From Clostridiaceae bacterium BRH_c20a (GTDB lineage Bacteria > Bacillota > Peptococcia > Peptococcales > BICA1-8): a stretch of 64,000 bases of DNA. The stretch is from positions 1 to 64,000 of the forward strand of contig LADT01000053.1 of the NCBI GenBank assembly GCA_000961765.1, written 5' to 3'. A program made the translations under genes and the position numbers. Below are positions 17,170-25,718 of this stretch, in pieces (position 1 is the stretch's first letter; each line of letters opens with the position of its first letter). The notes beneath the pieces are model-generated. The model ran no database searches and was not told the DNA's origin. It saw only the letters and a list, made by a program, of their open reading frames with translations.

Positions 17170-18524
17170 TTGTTATACTCCATTTGTATCGCATAACAAT
17201 ATTTTTGATAGAGTAAATTTAAATCTTTGGGATTAATCTCCAAATTTTTACCTTGTCTAATATTGATTAATGTTTTGACTTCTTCTGAATTTTGATTAAA
17301 TTGTTCTAATTTTATATTGGTCAAAGCTTCAGTTTTCAAAATAAAACCCTTTAGATCTTCTTCATCCTGTGGTTTAATAAATGACAAGCCTAAGTCAATT
17401 GCTCTACTAAAGGCTTTTTCTCGAATAAGGTTAGCCAACTTATATTCCGGCGATAACTTTTTATCCCAGTCCCAATTGGCCTCAAGTTGCATTGCAAACA
17501 TTGCTTCACTAGTAAAGCCTTTTTTATCCTTAGGTACAAAGTTGTATGAATCAATTTTATCTTTAATCTGGTTAGGTAATTTATTGTACTCAGCTTCCCA
17601 AAATACTATTTTGTCATCAAGAACATCTACTAAATAGGTATTGTCAATATCCATTTTATCTACCATTTGCAAATCATAGAAATAATAGAATTCCTTTAGT
17701 ACATTGATCACATCAGGCTTGAAACATACAAATCCTTCAATTGTATCGCCATTATAATGATTAAAGTTATGTTTTCGAGTTTTAAGGTCAGTTAAACCAA
17801 TCACTTCTATATTTCGGCTCTTTCTTTTTTCATTACCTCTTGTAAATGGTATCTTAATACTTCCTAAAACAAAAATAAAATTATCACTCTTATCAAACTT
17901 AACATATGAATCTCTCGTTTTATAAATGCTTTTAGTATCTGTAAAATGATTATTGTGCGTTCTATATTCAAATTCAGCAACTAACTCAAATTTAGGGTAA
18001 ATATTGCTATTAGGATCATTTATAAAGTCTTTAAAAACCTGTTTCAAGACCATCATCTTAATCTCATTTGATGATTTTAAAACAGGTCGCCCTTGAATAT
18101 TCGAATATTCATCATTATAAAATGCATTCACATGGATTGAATTAGTATTCTCATATTCGTTAATTGATTCCGATACCAATAAAGGATTTAATTGGTAAAG
18201 GCTTCTTGATTTATATCTTCTATAAGTAATAACATTATGAATAAAAGCACCATGATTGTTCTCATTTCCAAAGTCAGTTGGTTCCTCTAGGCCGAATTCC
18301 ATATTTCTTTTTAGCCAAGTCGTCTGTAATTCTATAGACTGATGCTTCAATACTAGCTTTAGATATAAGTCTTCTCCTTGTCCTGACGTAAAATTTCCTT
18401 CTTCTATAATCGCTGGAATATAATCATCTTCATCAAAATCTCTAAAAATAGATATGATCTTTTTAACTAAACTGGGTACGGACTTTGTTTGTTTAATCTG
18501 TTGTAAGTATTTCACTTGTTTCAT
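17166..18524 (-). CDS. Unknown partner of the OLD-like protein
   Basis: 452 residues with no recognised domain. It is lysine- and asparagine-rich, with many beta strands in the middle (FELVAEFEYRTHNNHF, IFVLGSIKIPFTRGN) and a helical C-terminal third. No membrane segment and no Walker or nuclease motif was seen. Its stop overlaps the start of the OLD-like gene by 4 bases, the classic sign of two subunits made together. In other defence systems the second gene with an OLD-type protein is a helicase (Gabija) or another regulator. This one is not visibly a helicase, so the pair may be a different system. Confidence 0.7.
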   Translation of the reverse strand: MKQVKYLQQIKQTKSVPSLVKKIISIFRDFDEDDYIPAIIEEGNFTSGQGEDLYLKLVLKHQSIELQTTWLKRNMEFGLEEPTDFGNENNHGAFIHNVITYRRYKSRSLYQLNPLLVSESINEYENTNSIHVNAFYNDEYSNIQGRPVLKSSNEIKMMVLKQVFKDFINDPNSNIYPKFELVAEFEYRTHNNHFTDTKSIYKTRDSYVKFDKSDNFIFVLGSIKIPFTRGNEKRKSRNIEVIGLTDLKTRKHNFNHYNGDTIEGFVCFKPDVINVLKEFYYFYDLQMVDKMDIDNTYLVDVLDDKIVFWEAEYNKLPNQIKDKIDSYNFVPKDKKGFTSEAMFAMQLEANWDWDKKLSPEYKLANLIREKAFSRAIDLGLSFIKPQDEEDLKGFILKTEALTNIKLEQFNQNSEEVKTLINIRQGKNLEINPKDLNLLYQKYCYAIQMEYNK

Positions 18525-18596
18525 AGCTCTTCACCACCTGTCAAATATATCTATCTCGTTTTAACTTATGGTAACATAATAAGTAAATGTATAGTG

Positions 18597-18622
18597 AAAA
18601 ACAAGCCTCTCAGCTTGCTTCT
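18597..18622 (-). terminator. Terminator after recombinase 2
   Basis: A hairpin almost identical to that at 10198 (CAAGC, loop, GCTTG, TTTT on the minus strand), placed the same distance behind the recombinase frame. Confidence 0.7.
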
Positions 18623-18695
18623 TCTTAGTTGGGTTTCAGTCTTGGTCAGGGCTCTTAACTGCATTTTTATTGGCAATTATTAGTATATCACAGGT

Positions 18696-19950
18696 TTAGT
18701 CATCCTGGAATAGCACTTTCTTCTGTGACCCATTATTGCGGAAAATCAGGATAATCGTATCAAAAATCTGGACTTTATCAACCTCATTCCTAATTATGCC
18801 TTCATCATAAATTCCTTTATGGCAAATAGCTTCACTCAGAACACCTTGTACCCATCCTTCATCCACAGTAGGGGAGTGAGGACATGTCTCTTTGCCCTTT
18901 TCAATCCGAGTCGCACATCTCCAAACCACCTTGCCTCTTTCCGTTCTTCGCCGATACGATGCTCCACAATCGCCACACACGAGTAAATTCCCCAAAAGGT
19001 ATTTTCCGTTATATTTTATTCCGCTGGTTTCTACCGTGCCATACTCTTTACTGACAAACCTTGCACGCTTGTCCATTTCCTCCTGTACCTTGTCGAATAT
19101 TTCGGCAGAAACGATGGCCGGATGGCTGTCCTTCACATAGTATTGGTTGCGTTGCCCGATATTCTTACTTTTCTTACCGATCATGAAATCCTCCGTGAAG
19201 GTCTTTTGCAGTATTGTATCACCTTTGTATTTCTCGTTCGTCAACATTCTCTGAATCGTTTTCGCATCCCAAAGCTCCTTACCAGTTACTGTTCTAATTC
19301 CCTGAGATTCCAAATACGCCTTGATTTGTCCCAAGACAGGCCTTGCAAATATAAATCAAATATTTTTCTGACTATTTCTGCCTGCTCTGGTATAACAACA
19401 ATCTCACCGTCAACGCAGTCATATCCCATGAAATTCTTATACTTAGTGAAGATATCGCCTTTCTCGAATTTACGTTGAAATCCCCTCTGAATATTTTCGC
19501 TGATATTCTGGCTTTCGCCCTGTGCCAGCATGCCCCTGAGCGTAATTTCGAATTCTTTATCCGCTTCGATTGAATCCAGCTTCTCATTTTCAAAATGCAT
19601 ATTAATACCTCGCTCTCTTAAAAATCTTACTATTTTCAAAACCTCAGAGTATCCCTTGAGACCCTGCTGATTGACTTGGTTAAGATGTAATCGATTTTCC
19701 CTTTCGCCGCTTTCTTGAGCATTTTATCCAGCCCAGTTCTGCCGCTTCGGCGCAACCCGCTTTCAATATCATAGAAAACACCGGCAAAAATCCAGTAAGG
19801 ATGGTTTTTTATCATCTTAGTATAAGTTTTTATCTGAATCTCAAGGCTGCGCAGTTGTTCCGGTCCGGATGTACTGACCCGGCAATAGGCAGCAACCTTG
19901 AGCTTTTTATTCTTTTTGGGTAAAGCAGGAATAATCCTGACATTTTTCAT
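18696..19950 (-). pseudogene. Serine recombinase 2, two frameshifts
   Basis: A close paralog of recombinase 1 over its whole length, but split in three frames. The N-terminal part (19636-19950) keeps AAYCRVSTSG and SRVSRD. The middle part (19286-19639) runs to LYLQGLSWDK. The last part (18696-19334) carries the recombinase domain end and the zinc ribbon CGDCGASY. Single-base losses are inferred near 19645 (before VLKIVRFL) and near 19330 (in LQGLxLGQIK). Unless both are sequencing errors, the element that carried the OLD-like pair can no longer move by itself. Confidence 0.85.
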
Positions 19951-20001
19951 TTACATTCCTTCATTATCTATGTATAAAATAGTCAACCATATTAAATTTT
20001 A

Positions 20002-20034
20002 AAAAACAAAAGACGCGAAGGATAGCCTCCACGT
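20002..20034 (-). terminator. rlmD-type terminator between repeat E and recombinase 2
   Basis: Minus strand: GACGTGGAGG-CTAT-CCTTCGCGTC followed by TTTTGTTTTTT. Same place and shape as behind repeat C and behind rlmD. Confidence 0.75.
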
Positions 20035-20076
20035 CAAAACGAATTTTCATATTCGCCCTCTCAAACCCTTGATGCA

Positions 20077-20172
20077 TCAGCCTTTCAACCGTTGCAACAG
20101 GATTATGGCTTCCACATGCCTTGAGGATACAAAAAAGATGCCGATTGAAGCTGGTAGCCCCTTGGCGGCAGG
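20077..20172 (-). repeat. att-like repeat, copy E (best preserved)
   Basis: Minus-strand reading is AAKGLPASIG, IFFVSSRHVEA and the tail IILLQRLKG with a TGA stop. It aligns to the real rlmD 3' end (TEAVVLLQRLKT, stop) through the tail, stop codon and downstream bases up to a terminator. It separates the recombinase-2 cassette from the toxin-antitoxin cassette. Confidence 0.8.
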
Positions 20173-20225
20173 GAACGGTCATCTCCTAATGCTTAATAAC
20201 ACTTGTCTAATGTCTAAGCTGCACG

Positions 20226-20561
20226 CTATTCTGCACCATCGTCATTCTGTAATGCACCGAACAAAATTCTCATATAATTACGCCTTCCGTACAAAACGCG
20301 GTCTATATGTACCTCGAAGCCCATGACACGGTAAAAGGCGATATATTTTCCGCAAACAAGGAACCGATAATCACTTTCAAATTCAGTAATTGAGGACAAA
20401 GGTGGCCCTAATTCCGGAAAATCCCGCAGCTTCTCAATGGTGTCCAATGTGTCTGACACAATTTTTTGAGCGGCTGCAGGATTTTGCAATTCGTTATTGA
20501 TATAGGCCCATATCTCGTCAAGGTCATTTAGAGCTTCGGGTGAATAAAGTAGTTTATTCAT
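20226..20561 (-). CDS. RelE/ParE-type toxin
   Basis: 111 residues with the family pattern: YSPEALNDLDEIWAYINNEL, IVSDTLDTIEKLRDFPELG, and the C-terminal strands YRFLVCGKYIAFYRVMG and HIDRVLYGRRNY. Members are ribosome-dependent mRNA interferases (RelE) or gyrase poisons (ParE); the sequence does not decide which. The start overlaps the antitoxin gene by 8 bases, so it is translated after it. Confidence 0.9.
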   Translation of the reverse strand: MNKLLYSPEALNDLDEIWAYINNELQNPAAAQKIVSDTLDTIEKLRDFPELGPPLSSITEFESDYRFLVCGKYIAFYRVMGFEVHIDRVLYGRRNYMRILFGALQNDDGAE

Positions 20562-20811
20562 AAGTCTTTCCTGCGAAATGCGCTTTCACATCTTCATGCA
20601 GAAGCCATCCTTTTTCCTCGCCCGATTTTCGTCCCTTAGTAAGCTCGCTCATGAGCTTGATTGTCGCCTGTGTTTTTTCGTAATCAGCAATATCGACGAG
20701 AGCATATCGGCCACGACCATTCTTCGTTAAAAAGACAGGCTCTCCAACGGAAACATCGCGCAAAACCTCGTTATAATTCCTTAAATCTGAAATGGGCTTT
20801 ATTTTCGGCAT
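20554..20811 (-). CDS. Phd/YefM-type antitoxin
   Basis: 85 residues. The N-terminal dimerisation and DNA-binding part (IKPISDLRNYNEVLRDVSVG, then EPVFLTKNGRGRYALVDI) is the Phd/YefM fold, and the charged C-terminus (EEKGWLLHEDVKAHF) would wrap the toxin. It lies first in the operon, as is normal, and should repress its own promoter upstream. The cassette between repeats E and F contains only this pair. Confidence 0.9.
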   Translation of the reverse strand: MPKIKPISDLRNYNEVLRDVSVGEPVFLTKNGRGRYALVDIADYEKTQATIKLMSELTKGRKSGEEKGWLLHEDVKAHFAGKTYE

Positions 20812-20889
20812 CGTTATCAGCTCCTTTCTGCTGATATTATTATATGTATATTATTCGCAAAATTCAACAGCAATTACATGCATGATATT

Positions 20890-20977
20890 CTAGCGTGTCC
20901 GTACCAACAGGCAAGCCGTCTCCACATGCCTGAGGAGACAAAAAAAATGCCGTTTGGAGCTGGTAGACCCTTGGCGA
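20890..20977 (-). repeat. att-like repeat, copy F
   Basis: Minus-strand reading is VAKGLPAPNG and IFFVSS; a one-base loss follows, and restoring it gives RHVE and the tail TACLLVRTR with a stop. The tail type differs from copies C, D and E. It separates the toxin-antitoxin cassette from the SEC-C cassette. Confidence 0.75.
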
Positions 20978-20985
20978 CACTGTCT

Positions 20986-22218
20986 TCATTTTCCACAGCA
21001 CTTTTTATATTTCTTACCACTGCCACATGTGCATGGATCATTTCGTCCAACCTTAGTGTGGGTCGATATGTCAATCACATTCGAATTTGGCCTAACCATT
21101 TTAAACGACTCAGGCGGCAAAGGTTTTAAGAACTTCCTTTCCTCCTGAAACAACTCATTGGGAGTGTGCCCCTTTAACTCCCACTGACGGGTATTATTAT
21201 ATAGTTCCATTATTTTTGCAGTTAACTGCTGCACAAATTCAAACGACGGAAACTCCATCCAGCTCTGCAGGTATTGAATAATCAGCGTCGGTTTTGAATC
21301 TGCATTGATCATATTGGTTATCTGCAATGCTATTTTGTTTGTTTCTTGATCTGTTAACCTATAGTGCTTTAAAAGGAAATTGATAAGGCTGTTCATCTCC
21401 GGTGTTTTATCAACATAATCCGGATCACCAGCTTTTAACAGTTGCTTTTTTGTAAAAGGATAGTAATCAACGCCCGGTCTCTTTCTGTGTTCTTCAACAA
21501 TTTTCTTTGCATCGAAAACTCTGTCATCCTGATATCCATATGGCGTGTTACGGACCTGCCCATAGAAATCACAGGCAAAGGACATTACATTCATAAATTC
21601 CATAATGTCAGCTTCTTGCCCTGTAAGCTCTTTAATCTTCTCTTTAGCGAGCCATACATCCATGACCCCATAATAATAAAGCATTCCATGGGTTAATCGT
21701 ATCCATTCGGTATTACGTTGAACAATGTTTTCCAGTTCACTGCCATCTATTTGAGAAAAAATATTTATCAGTTCATAAGGCATGAATATTATCTTTTGAT
21801 CTTCATATAACCCGGTAAATATAATACTCAATCCCATGAATGCTTGCGCATTCGAAACAGAAATACCTACGTCAGATATAACTCCCGAATTCTTAATGAT
21901 TGTTTTGATAAAGTCATACCTGCTTTGATCCAATGTATATATAATCTTCTTAAACTTAGAGGGAATCAACCTCGCTAGTTCCGCTGCCAGATCTGTTTTT
22001 TTGAGAGCGCTTAAATTTTTAAAATCATAATTTTTGCGGATTATATCCATTTCTGCCTTTGTTAACCCGTTGATGGCGTCATAAAGGCTGCATGGCACAT
22101 CAACCTCCTTCCAAAGTCGTTTCTCCCTGTTTTCCTCCAGTTGTTGGCTAAAGGCCTTTGCATTTTCCAGTGCCCTTAGTAGAGCCGCTTCTGTTTTCTT
22201 GTCAATTTTTTTATCCAT
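20986..22218 (-). CDS. SEC-C motif protein of unknown function
   Basis: About 410 residues, started at the ATG nine bases after AGAGGG; the ATG 18 bases upstream would contain that site. The first 380 residues are helical and unrecognised, with a possible coiled coil near the start. The last 20 are a SEC-C zinc motif, GRNDPCTCGSGKKYKKCCG, as at the end of SecA, which binds zinc and often mediates ribosome or protein contact. It follows a broken small zinc-finger gene on the same strand. A role as effector in a small defence cassette is possible but unproven. Confidence 0.75.
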   Translation of the reverse strand: MDKKIDKKTEAALLRALENAKAFSQQLEENREKRLWKEVDVPCSLYDAINGLTKAEMDIIRKNYDFKNLSALKKTDLAAELARLIPSKFKKIIYTLDQSRYDFIKTIIKNSGVISDVGISVSNAQAFMGLSIIFTGLYEDQKIIFMPYELINIFSQIDGSELENIVQRNTEWIRLTHGMLYYYGVMDVWLAKEKIKELTGQEADIMEFMNVMSFACDFYGQVRNTPYGYQDDRVFDAKKIVEEHRKRPGVDYYPFTKKQLLKAGDPDYVDKTPEMNSLINFLLKHYRLTDQETNKIALQITNMINADSKPTLIIQYLQSWMEFPSFEFVQQLTAKIMELYNNTRQWELKGHTPNELFQEERKFLKPLPPESFKMVRPNSNVIDISTHTKVGRNDPCTCGSGKKYKKCCGK

Positions 22219-22264
22219 CAAGCTTCCCTCTTTCAAAATGGCAGTTCTTCATCATTTTGATCAT

Positions 22265-22512
22265 CTATATTTTGTTTTTCAAAATCAATTTCAGAAAGCA
22301 GCTATCATCGAAATACATACTTTCCGGTTGAATCAACATATCATTCAACAGTACCGTGGTTTCAGAGGCAAAAACGTTTTCATCTATGCTGTCCTTCTTA
22401 GCATTTCTACCGGATTTGCCGGAGCAATCTTTGCATACGTGATTTTATGTCCTTTTCCTGAAAAATTCTCATTAGCCCGTGTTCTCCCGCATATTCTGCA
22501 ATAGTGCCCCAT
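22265..22512 (-). pseudogene. Small zinc-finger protein, frameshifted
   Basis: An ATG at 22512 opens MGHYCRICGRTRANENFSGK followed by GHK. After one missing base near 22441 the next frame continues HVCKDCSGKSGRNAKKDS and runs to a stop at 22265. The joined protein has two CxxC pairs about 20 residues apart around a conserved RANENFSGKGH core. It is 47 bases upstream of the SEC-C gene, so both were probably one operon. It is a broken gene unless the shift is an error. Confidence 0.6.
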
Positions 22513-22643
22513 TAATAGACTTCCCCGCTTCCAGTTGTTGATAACAATAAATGGTTCATCACTTAGGCTTGCTAATATGTCATCTTTTTTATCTCCTCAA
22601 GGGTAGCTTAACTTACAATATAAACAAATGTGCCTCAAATCCT

Positions 22644-22742
22644 TTATTTGCAAGGCTTTATGTACGCTCTAGCAAGCAAACCGATTCTGTATGCCTTGAG
22701 GATACAAAAAAGATGCCGCCGGGAGCTGGTGGGGCCTTGGCG
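22644..22742 (-). repeat. att-like repeat, copy G
   Basis: Minus-strand reading is PAKAPPAPGG, IFFVSSRHTE and the tail SVCLLARAYIKPCK with a stop. The HTE matches the HTE of the real rlmD end better than the HVE of the other copies, but the tail differs. It lies between the TIR cassette and the SEC-C cassette. Confidence 0.75.
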
Positions 22743-22751
22743 GGAAATTAA

Positions 22752-23563
22752 CTAAAAAGTTATCTTAAAATCTTTTAAAGACTTCAGTCTACGCATCACC
22801 GCTTCAACTAATATTGCAAGTTCATCTGTCTGATTGTTTAATTGACACCACATAGCTATTTGATGAGGACCACCTTTGATTGCTTCTTTTCTTAAACCAT
22901 GTAATACATATCCTGCTGTAACATTCATTCCAGAGCAAATAAATGCATAATACTTATTAATATCTTCAAAATCTGGCAGAAAAGATTTTTCATGATCAAT
23001 AGCCTCTTTCAATGCTTCCGGAATATCACGACGTTCTTTTTCTAACCTTTCAAGCAATAATCTTTTTTCTCCCCGACTTACGTTAATCTCTTCTTTAAGT
23101 TTTTCTATTGTCATAAGATAAAAGTCTATTTCCTCTTTGGAAATTTTGCTGTCTTCAGTTTTATACGGACTTTCACTAAGCTTTTCAATTATTAAATTCA
23201 ACGCATTGGAATAATTTTCCTCAGTAGTAAAATCGGCATACAATTTGCCTTTTAAAAAAGATGGCGGGTCGACTTTCTCAAGCATAATAGGCAGACCTTA
23301 ATTTTCTTGCCCTCAATTTCTTGATTCATCGCGATATCTATTTCACGCCTTACCCATTCAGATTCAATCGAACTTTTTGAAAGTACCACGCCTACATATT
23401 CAACCTTATCAATACCTTCTCTGATTTTTTGAGTAAGGGAATCACCTAATTTAATTTCTGCCTCGTCTATCCAAACATAAAAGCCATTTCGTCTCAAATC
23501 ATTGGCTAATTTTCTCGCGAAAGGTTTGTCACTTGAATTATGACTTAAAAAGATACTGCTCAT
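22752..23563 (-). pseudogene. TIR-domain protein, frameshifted
   Basis: The first frame gives a near-complete TIR domain: SSIFLSHNSSDKPFARKLA, GFYVWIDEAEIKLGDSL, VVLSKSSIESEWVRREIDIA (with the Glu expected of NAD-cleaving TIRs) and KKIKV. After a one-base loss near 23290 the second frame continues PIMLEKVDPPSFLKGKLYAD, the natural next TIR segment. A coiled-coil stretch and a helical C-terminal domain of about 80 residues follow. TIR defence proteins usually degrade NAD+ on infection. As written the gene would not give a full product. Confidence 0.75.
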
Positions 23564-23647
23564 CTCAATTCACCCCTATAAGCAATTCACTTAAATTCTC
23601 TATAATAACCTTTTGGACTCTTCAATTCCTTTATATATTAAAGTTTT

Positions 23648-23728
23648 AGGTCTGCAACATGATTATGACTTTTCATGTCTTAAGTTTACATAAAGATGTC
23701 GCTTGGACCTGGTGGGGTCTTAGCGAGA
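23648..23728 (-). repeat. att-like repeat, copy H (most degenerate)
   Basis: Minus-strand reading is LAKTPPGPSD and IFM, then stops and small indels, and a tail resembling IIMLQT. The order of bases still follows the other copies. It lies between the ABC-3C cassette and the TIR gene. Confidence 0.6.
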
Positions 23729-23766
23729 ATGTGTATTCTTAAAAAACAAGATGGCAAAGTGCCATC

Positions 23767-25500
23767 TTATTTTAAGTTATATTTTTCTTCGATTTTAAAA
23801 AGCTTACTTTCTTGAGATAGTTCAACTGCCACATGGGCTTTTTCCAAGACCCCTTCCGGAAGCTTATCTTTTAGTATTGATATTACTAATTGAATATTTT
23901 TATCTTGAACAAATTCGGCCACTTTAATCAACTGATTATCATGCATTAATTCCTTTTTGTCATTTAACAAAAAGTGTAAACACGGAATATCTTCTTCATC
24001 CGCAAACAATATATAAGCTAAATCAAAGCATAAAATTTCTCCTTGTTTTTTACCGGAACTCATATTTGCATTAAAGGCACTGAACTTATAAACTTGCTGA
24101 TTATTTTTATTTATAATTTTGTCATATTTCAAGGCATATTTTTCTCCATACAGCTCCTGTGAAATGGCAGAAAAATGTTTATTAAACTTATTTCTTTGAA
24201 GTTTTAATACTTCTTCAAAGTCATTGGAAAACAACATATTGTCAATTATTTTGATTTCATCATTGATTTCCTTGATATTATTCTCAACTTCATCTAATTG
24301 CGAAATTATGCTTTCATATTCACCTTTTGTTCTGTATTTTTCATTCAATTCAACAATAATATTCTCTAATTCTTCGAAAGAATCGCTCTTTGCTATTTTT
24401 GAGGAAAGCTCCTTTTCTGCTCTTAGTAAAGAGGCCATTATCTTTTCTTCTTCTTTTATTTTGTTCATCAAAGCTGGAAGATCTGCAGAAATGAATTTTG
24501 CCTTTTCAATTAACATATTATTATGATAGGCGACCAGATCAGCAAAGGTCTTCTGTATCCCAGTTATATTAATAGTAGCTTCAGAATACAAGGTCTCCAG
24601 CTGTTTCAAATCAATTGAAGAAATATTTTGCTCCAAGTCTAATTTGGCTTCTTCAATAAGATTCTTGCGGATATTCATTTTACTTATGGACGAACTAGTT
24701 TTATTAATCTTATATTTAATATTATTAAGTTTTTCTAAGTCATCTTCAAAATTTTCGTTTAAATTAAATGTAGATTTTTTTTCGTTTAACGCTAAGATAT
24801 CATTTTCAATTAATGAAAGTGCAATTTCATAAGCTGATCTTGTTTGATTTTTCTCTAAACGTTCTTTAAAATTTTCTTCTTGTTTTATTTTTGTAACTAG
24901 AGCCTGTTTCTTCGCCCCATCATCAAATGAACAGCCCAATAAAAATAGATATAAGGTTTCGTATTCAACATCAGAAGTAAACTTATTTAGTGTTTTCAGT
25001 GTGTTATTTATACTCTCATCGCTATATCTGATATTATGTGAAATTATCTGTCTAAGGGTTGGTTTCTCCGATTCTTGATGAGGTATAAGTAATTTTAATA
25101 ATTCATCTTCAAATTCTTTATCAAGGGTTTCTTTTCCATTAATGCTTCTTATAGCATTTTTTCTTGATAAAAAATTACGTCGTATCACAATATCTTTAGA
25201 ATCTGTATTGTCCAAGTCTTCTGTTAAAACTAATGTAATCATCACTTTTTCATCAATTAAATAGCTCTTCACTAAATCATATACTTCTTTTTTATTTTCA
25301 GTATCAGTATAAATAATAGCTCGAGCTGCGCCCAAGCAAAAATCCACCAGTTTTAAGACTGTGGTTTTTCCAACATTATTTCCAGTTAATTTATCATCAG
25401 TAGTGGGGGTATTATCTATTATTAAATTGAGCCCAGAGGTAAACTCTATATCTCTAATGACGCCTCTGATACTCTCAATTGTCAGTTTTTTTATGAACAT
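23767..25500 (-). CDS. ABC-three-component system ATPase (DUF2326)
   Basis: About 577 residues from the ATG at 25500. Walker A is GNNVGKTT near the start, followed by VLKLVDFCLG, which is characteristic of DUF2326 SMC-like proteins. A long coiled coil with a hinge fills residues about 200-440, and the C-terminal ATPase half contains SSGKKQGEILCFDLAYILF. These proteins are the ATPase subunit of ABC-3C conflict systems. The 10-base overlap with the middle component gene supports co-translation. The gene is intact. Confidence 0.85.
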   Translation of the reverse strand: MFIKKLTIESIRGVIRDIEFTSGLNLIIDNTPTTDDKLTGNNVGKTTVLKLVDFCLGAARAIIYTDTENKKEVYDLVKSYLIDEKVMITLVLTEDLDNTDSKDIVIRRNFLSRKNAIRSINGKETLDKEFEDELLKLLIPHQESEKPTLRQIISHNIRYSDESINNTLKTLNKFTSDVEYETLYLFLLGCSFDDGAKKQALVTKIKQEENFKERLEKNQTRSAYEIALSLIENDILALNEKKSTFNLNENFEDDLEKLNNIKYKINKTSSSISKMNIRKNLIEEAKLDLEQNISSIDLKQLETLYSEATINITGIQKTFADLVAYHNNMLIEKAKFISADLPALMNKIKEEEKIMASLLRAEKELSSKIAKSDSFEELENIIVELNEKYRTKGEYESIISQLDEVENNIKEINDEIKIIDNMLFSNDFEEVLKLQRNKFNKHFSAISQELYGEKYALKYDKIINKNNQQVYKFSAFNANMSSGKKQGEILCFDLAYILFADEEDIPCLHFLLNDKKELMHDNQLIKVAEFVQDKNIQLVISILKDKLPEGVLEKAHVAVELSQESKLFKIEEKYNLK

Positions 25501-25718
25501 AACTGCACCCACCCTTCATTATCAATTTTGGCCAATTCAATAAGGTATAGCCAATCTAAAGTCAAAATGAAAGTAGGGAGAGACATATCGCTGTTGTTTT
25601 TTAGTTTTTGGTATAAATCAAAAAAAGGTTGTCTCTCTGCTGTCTTTAATTCCTGCAATACCAAGGAGCCATTATAATAAATACTAAGTTCCGGATGTAT
25701 ATTATCTGGTAACAACAT
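25491..25718 (-). CDS. ABC-3C middle component (MC6-like)
   Basis: 75 residues: NIHPELSIYYNGSLVLQELK, with the PExSIYYxG pattern of the small middle components, then LPTFILTLDWLYLIELAKID. It links the effector-type protein and the ATPase in these three-part systems. It overlaps the upstream gene by 17 bases and the downstream gene by 10. Confidence 0.75.
   Translation of the reverse strand: MLLPDNIHPELSIYYNGSLVLQELKTAERQPFFDLYQKLKNNSDMSLPTFILTLDWLYLIELAKIDNEGWVQLCS

Noticed and set aside
20069-20326. Plus-strand small proteins containing CLEDTKKMP-like peptide (also near 22600 and 20900)
   Set aside because: These frames are the antisense of the att-like repeat. The same peptide at several sites reflects the DNA repeat, not a gene family.
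1-23728. Integron with attC sites
   Set aside because: The repeats are not palindromic attC-like structures, and the recombinases are serine type, with no tyrosine integron integrase. The resemblance to an integron is in layout only.
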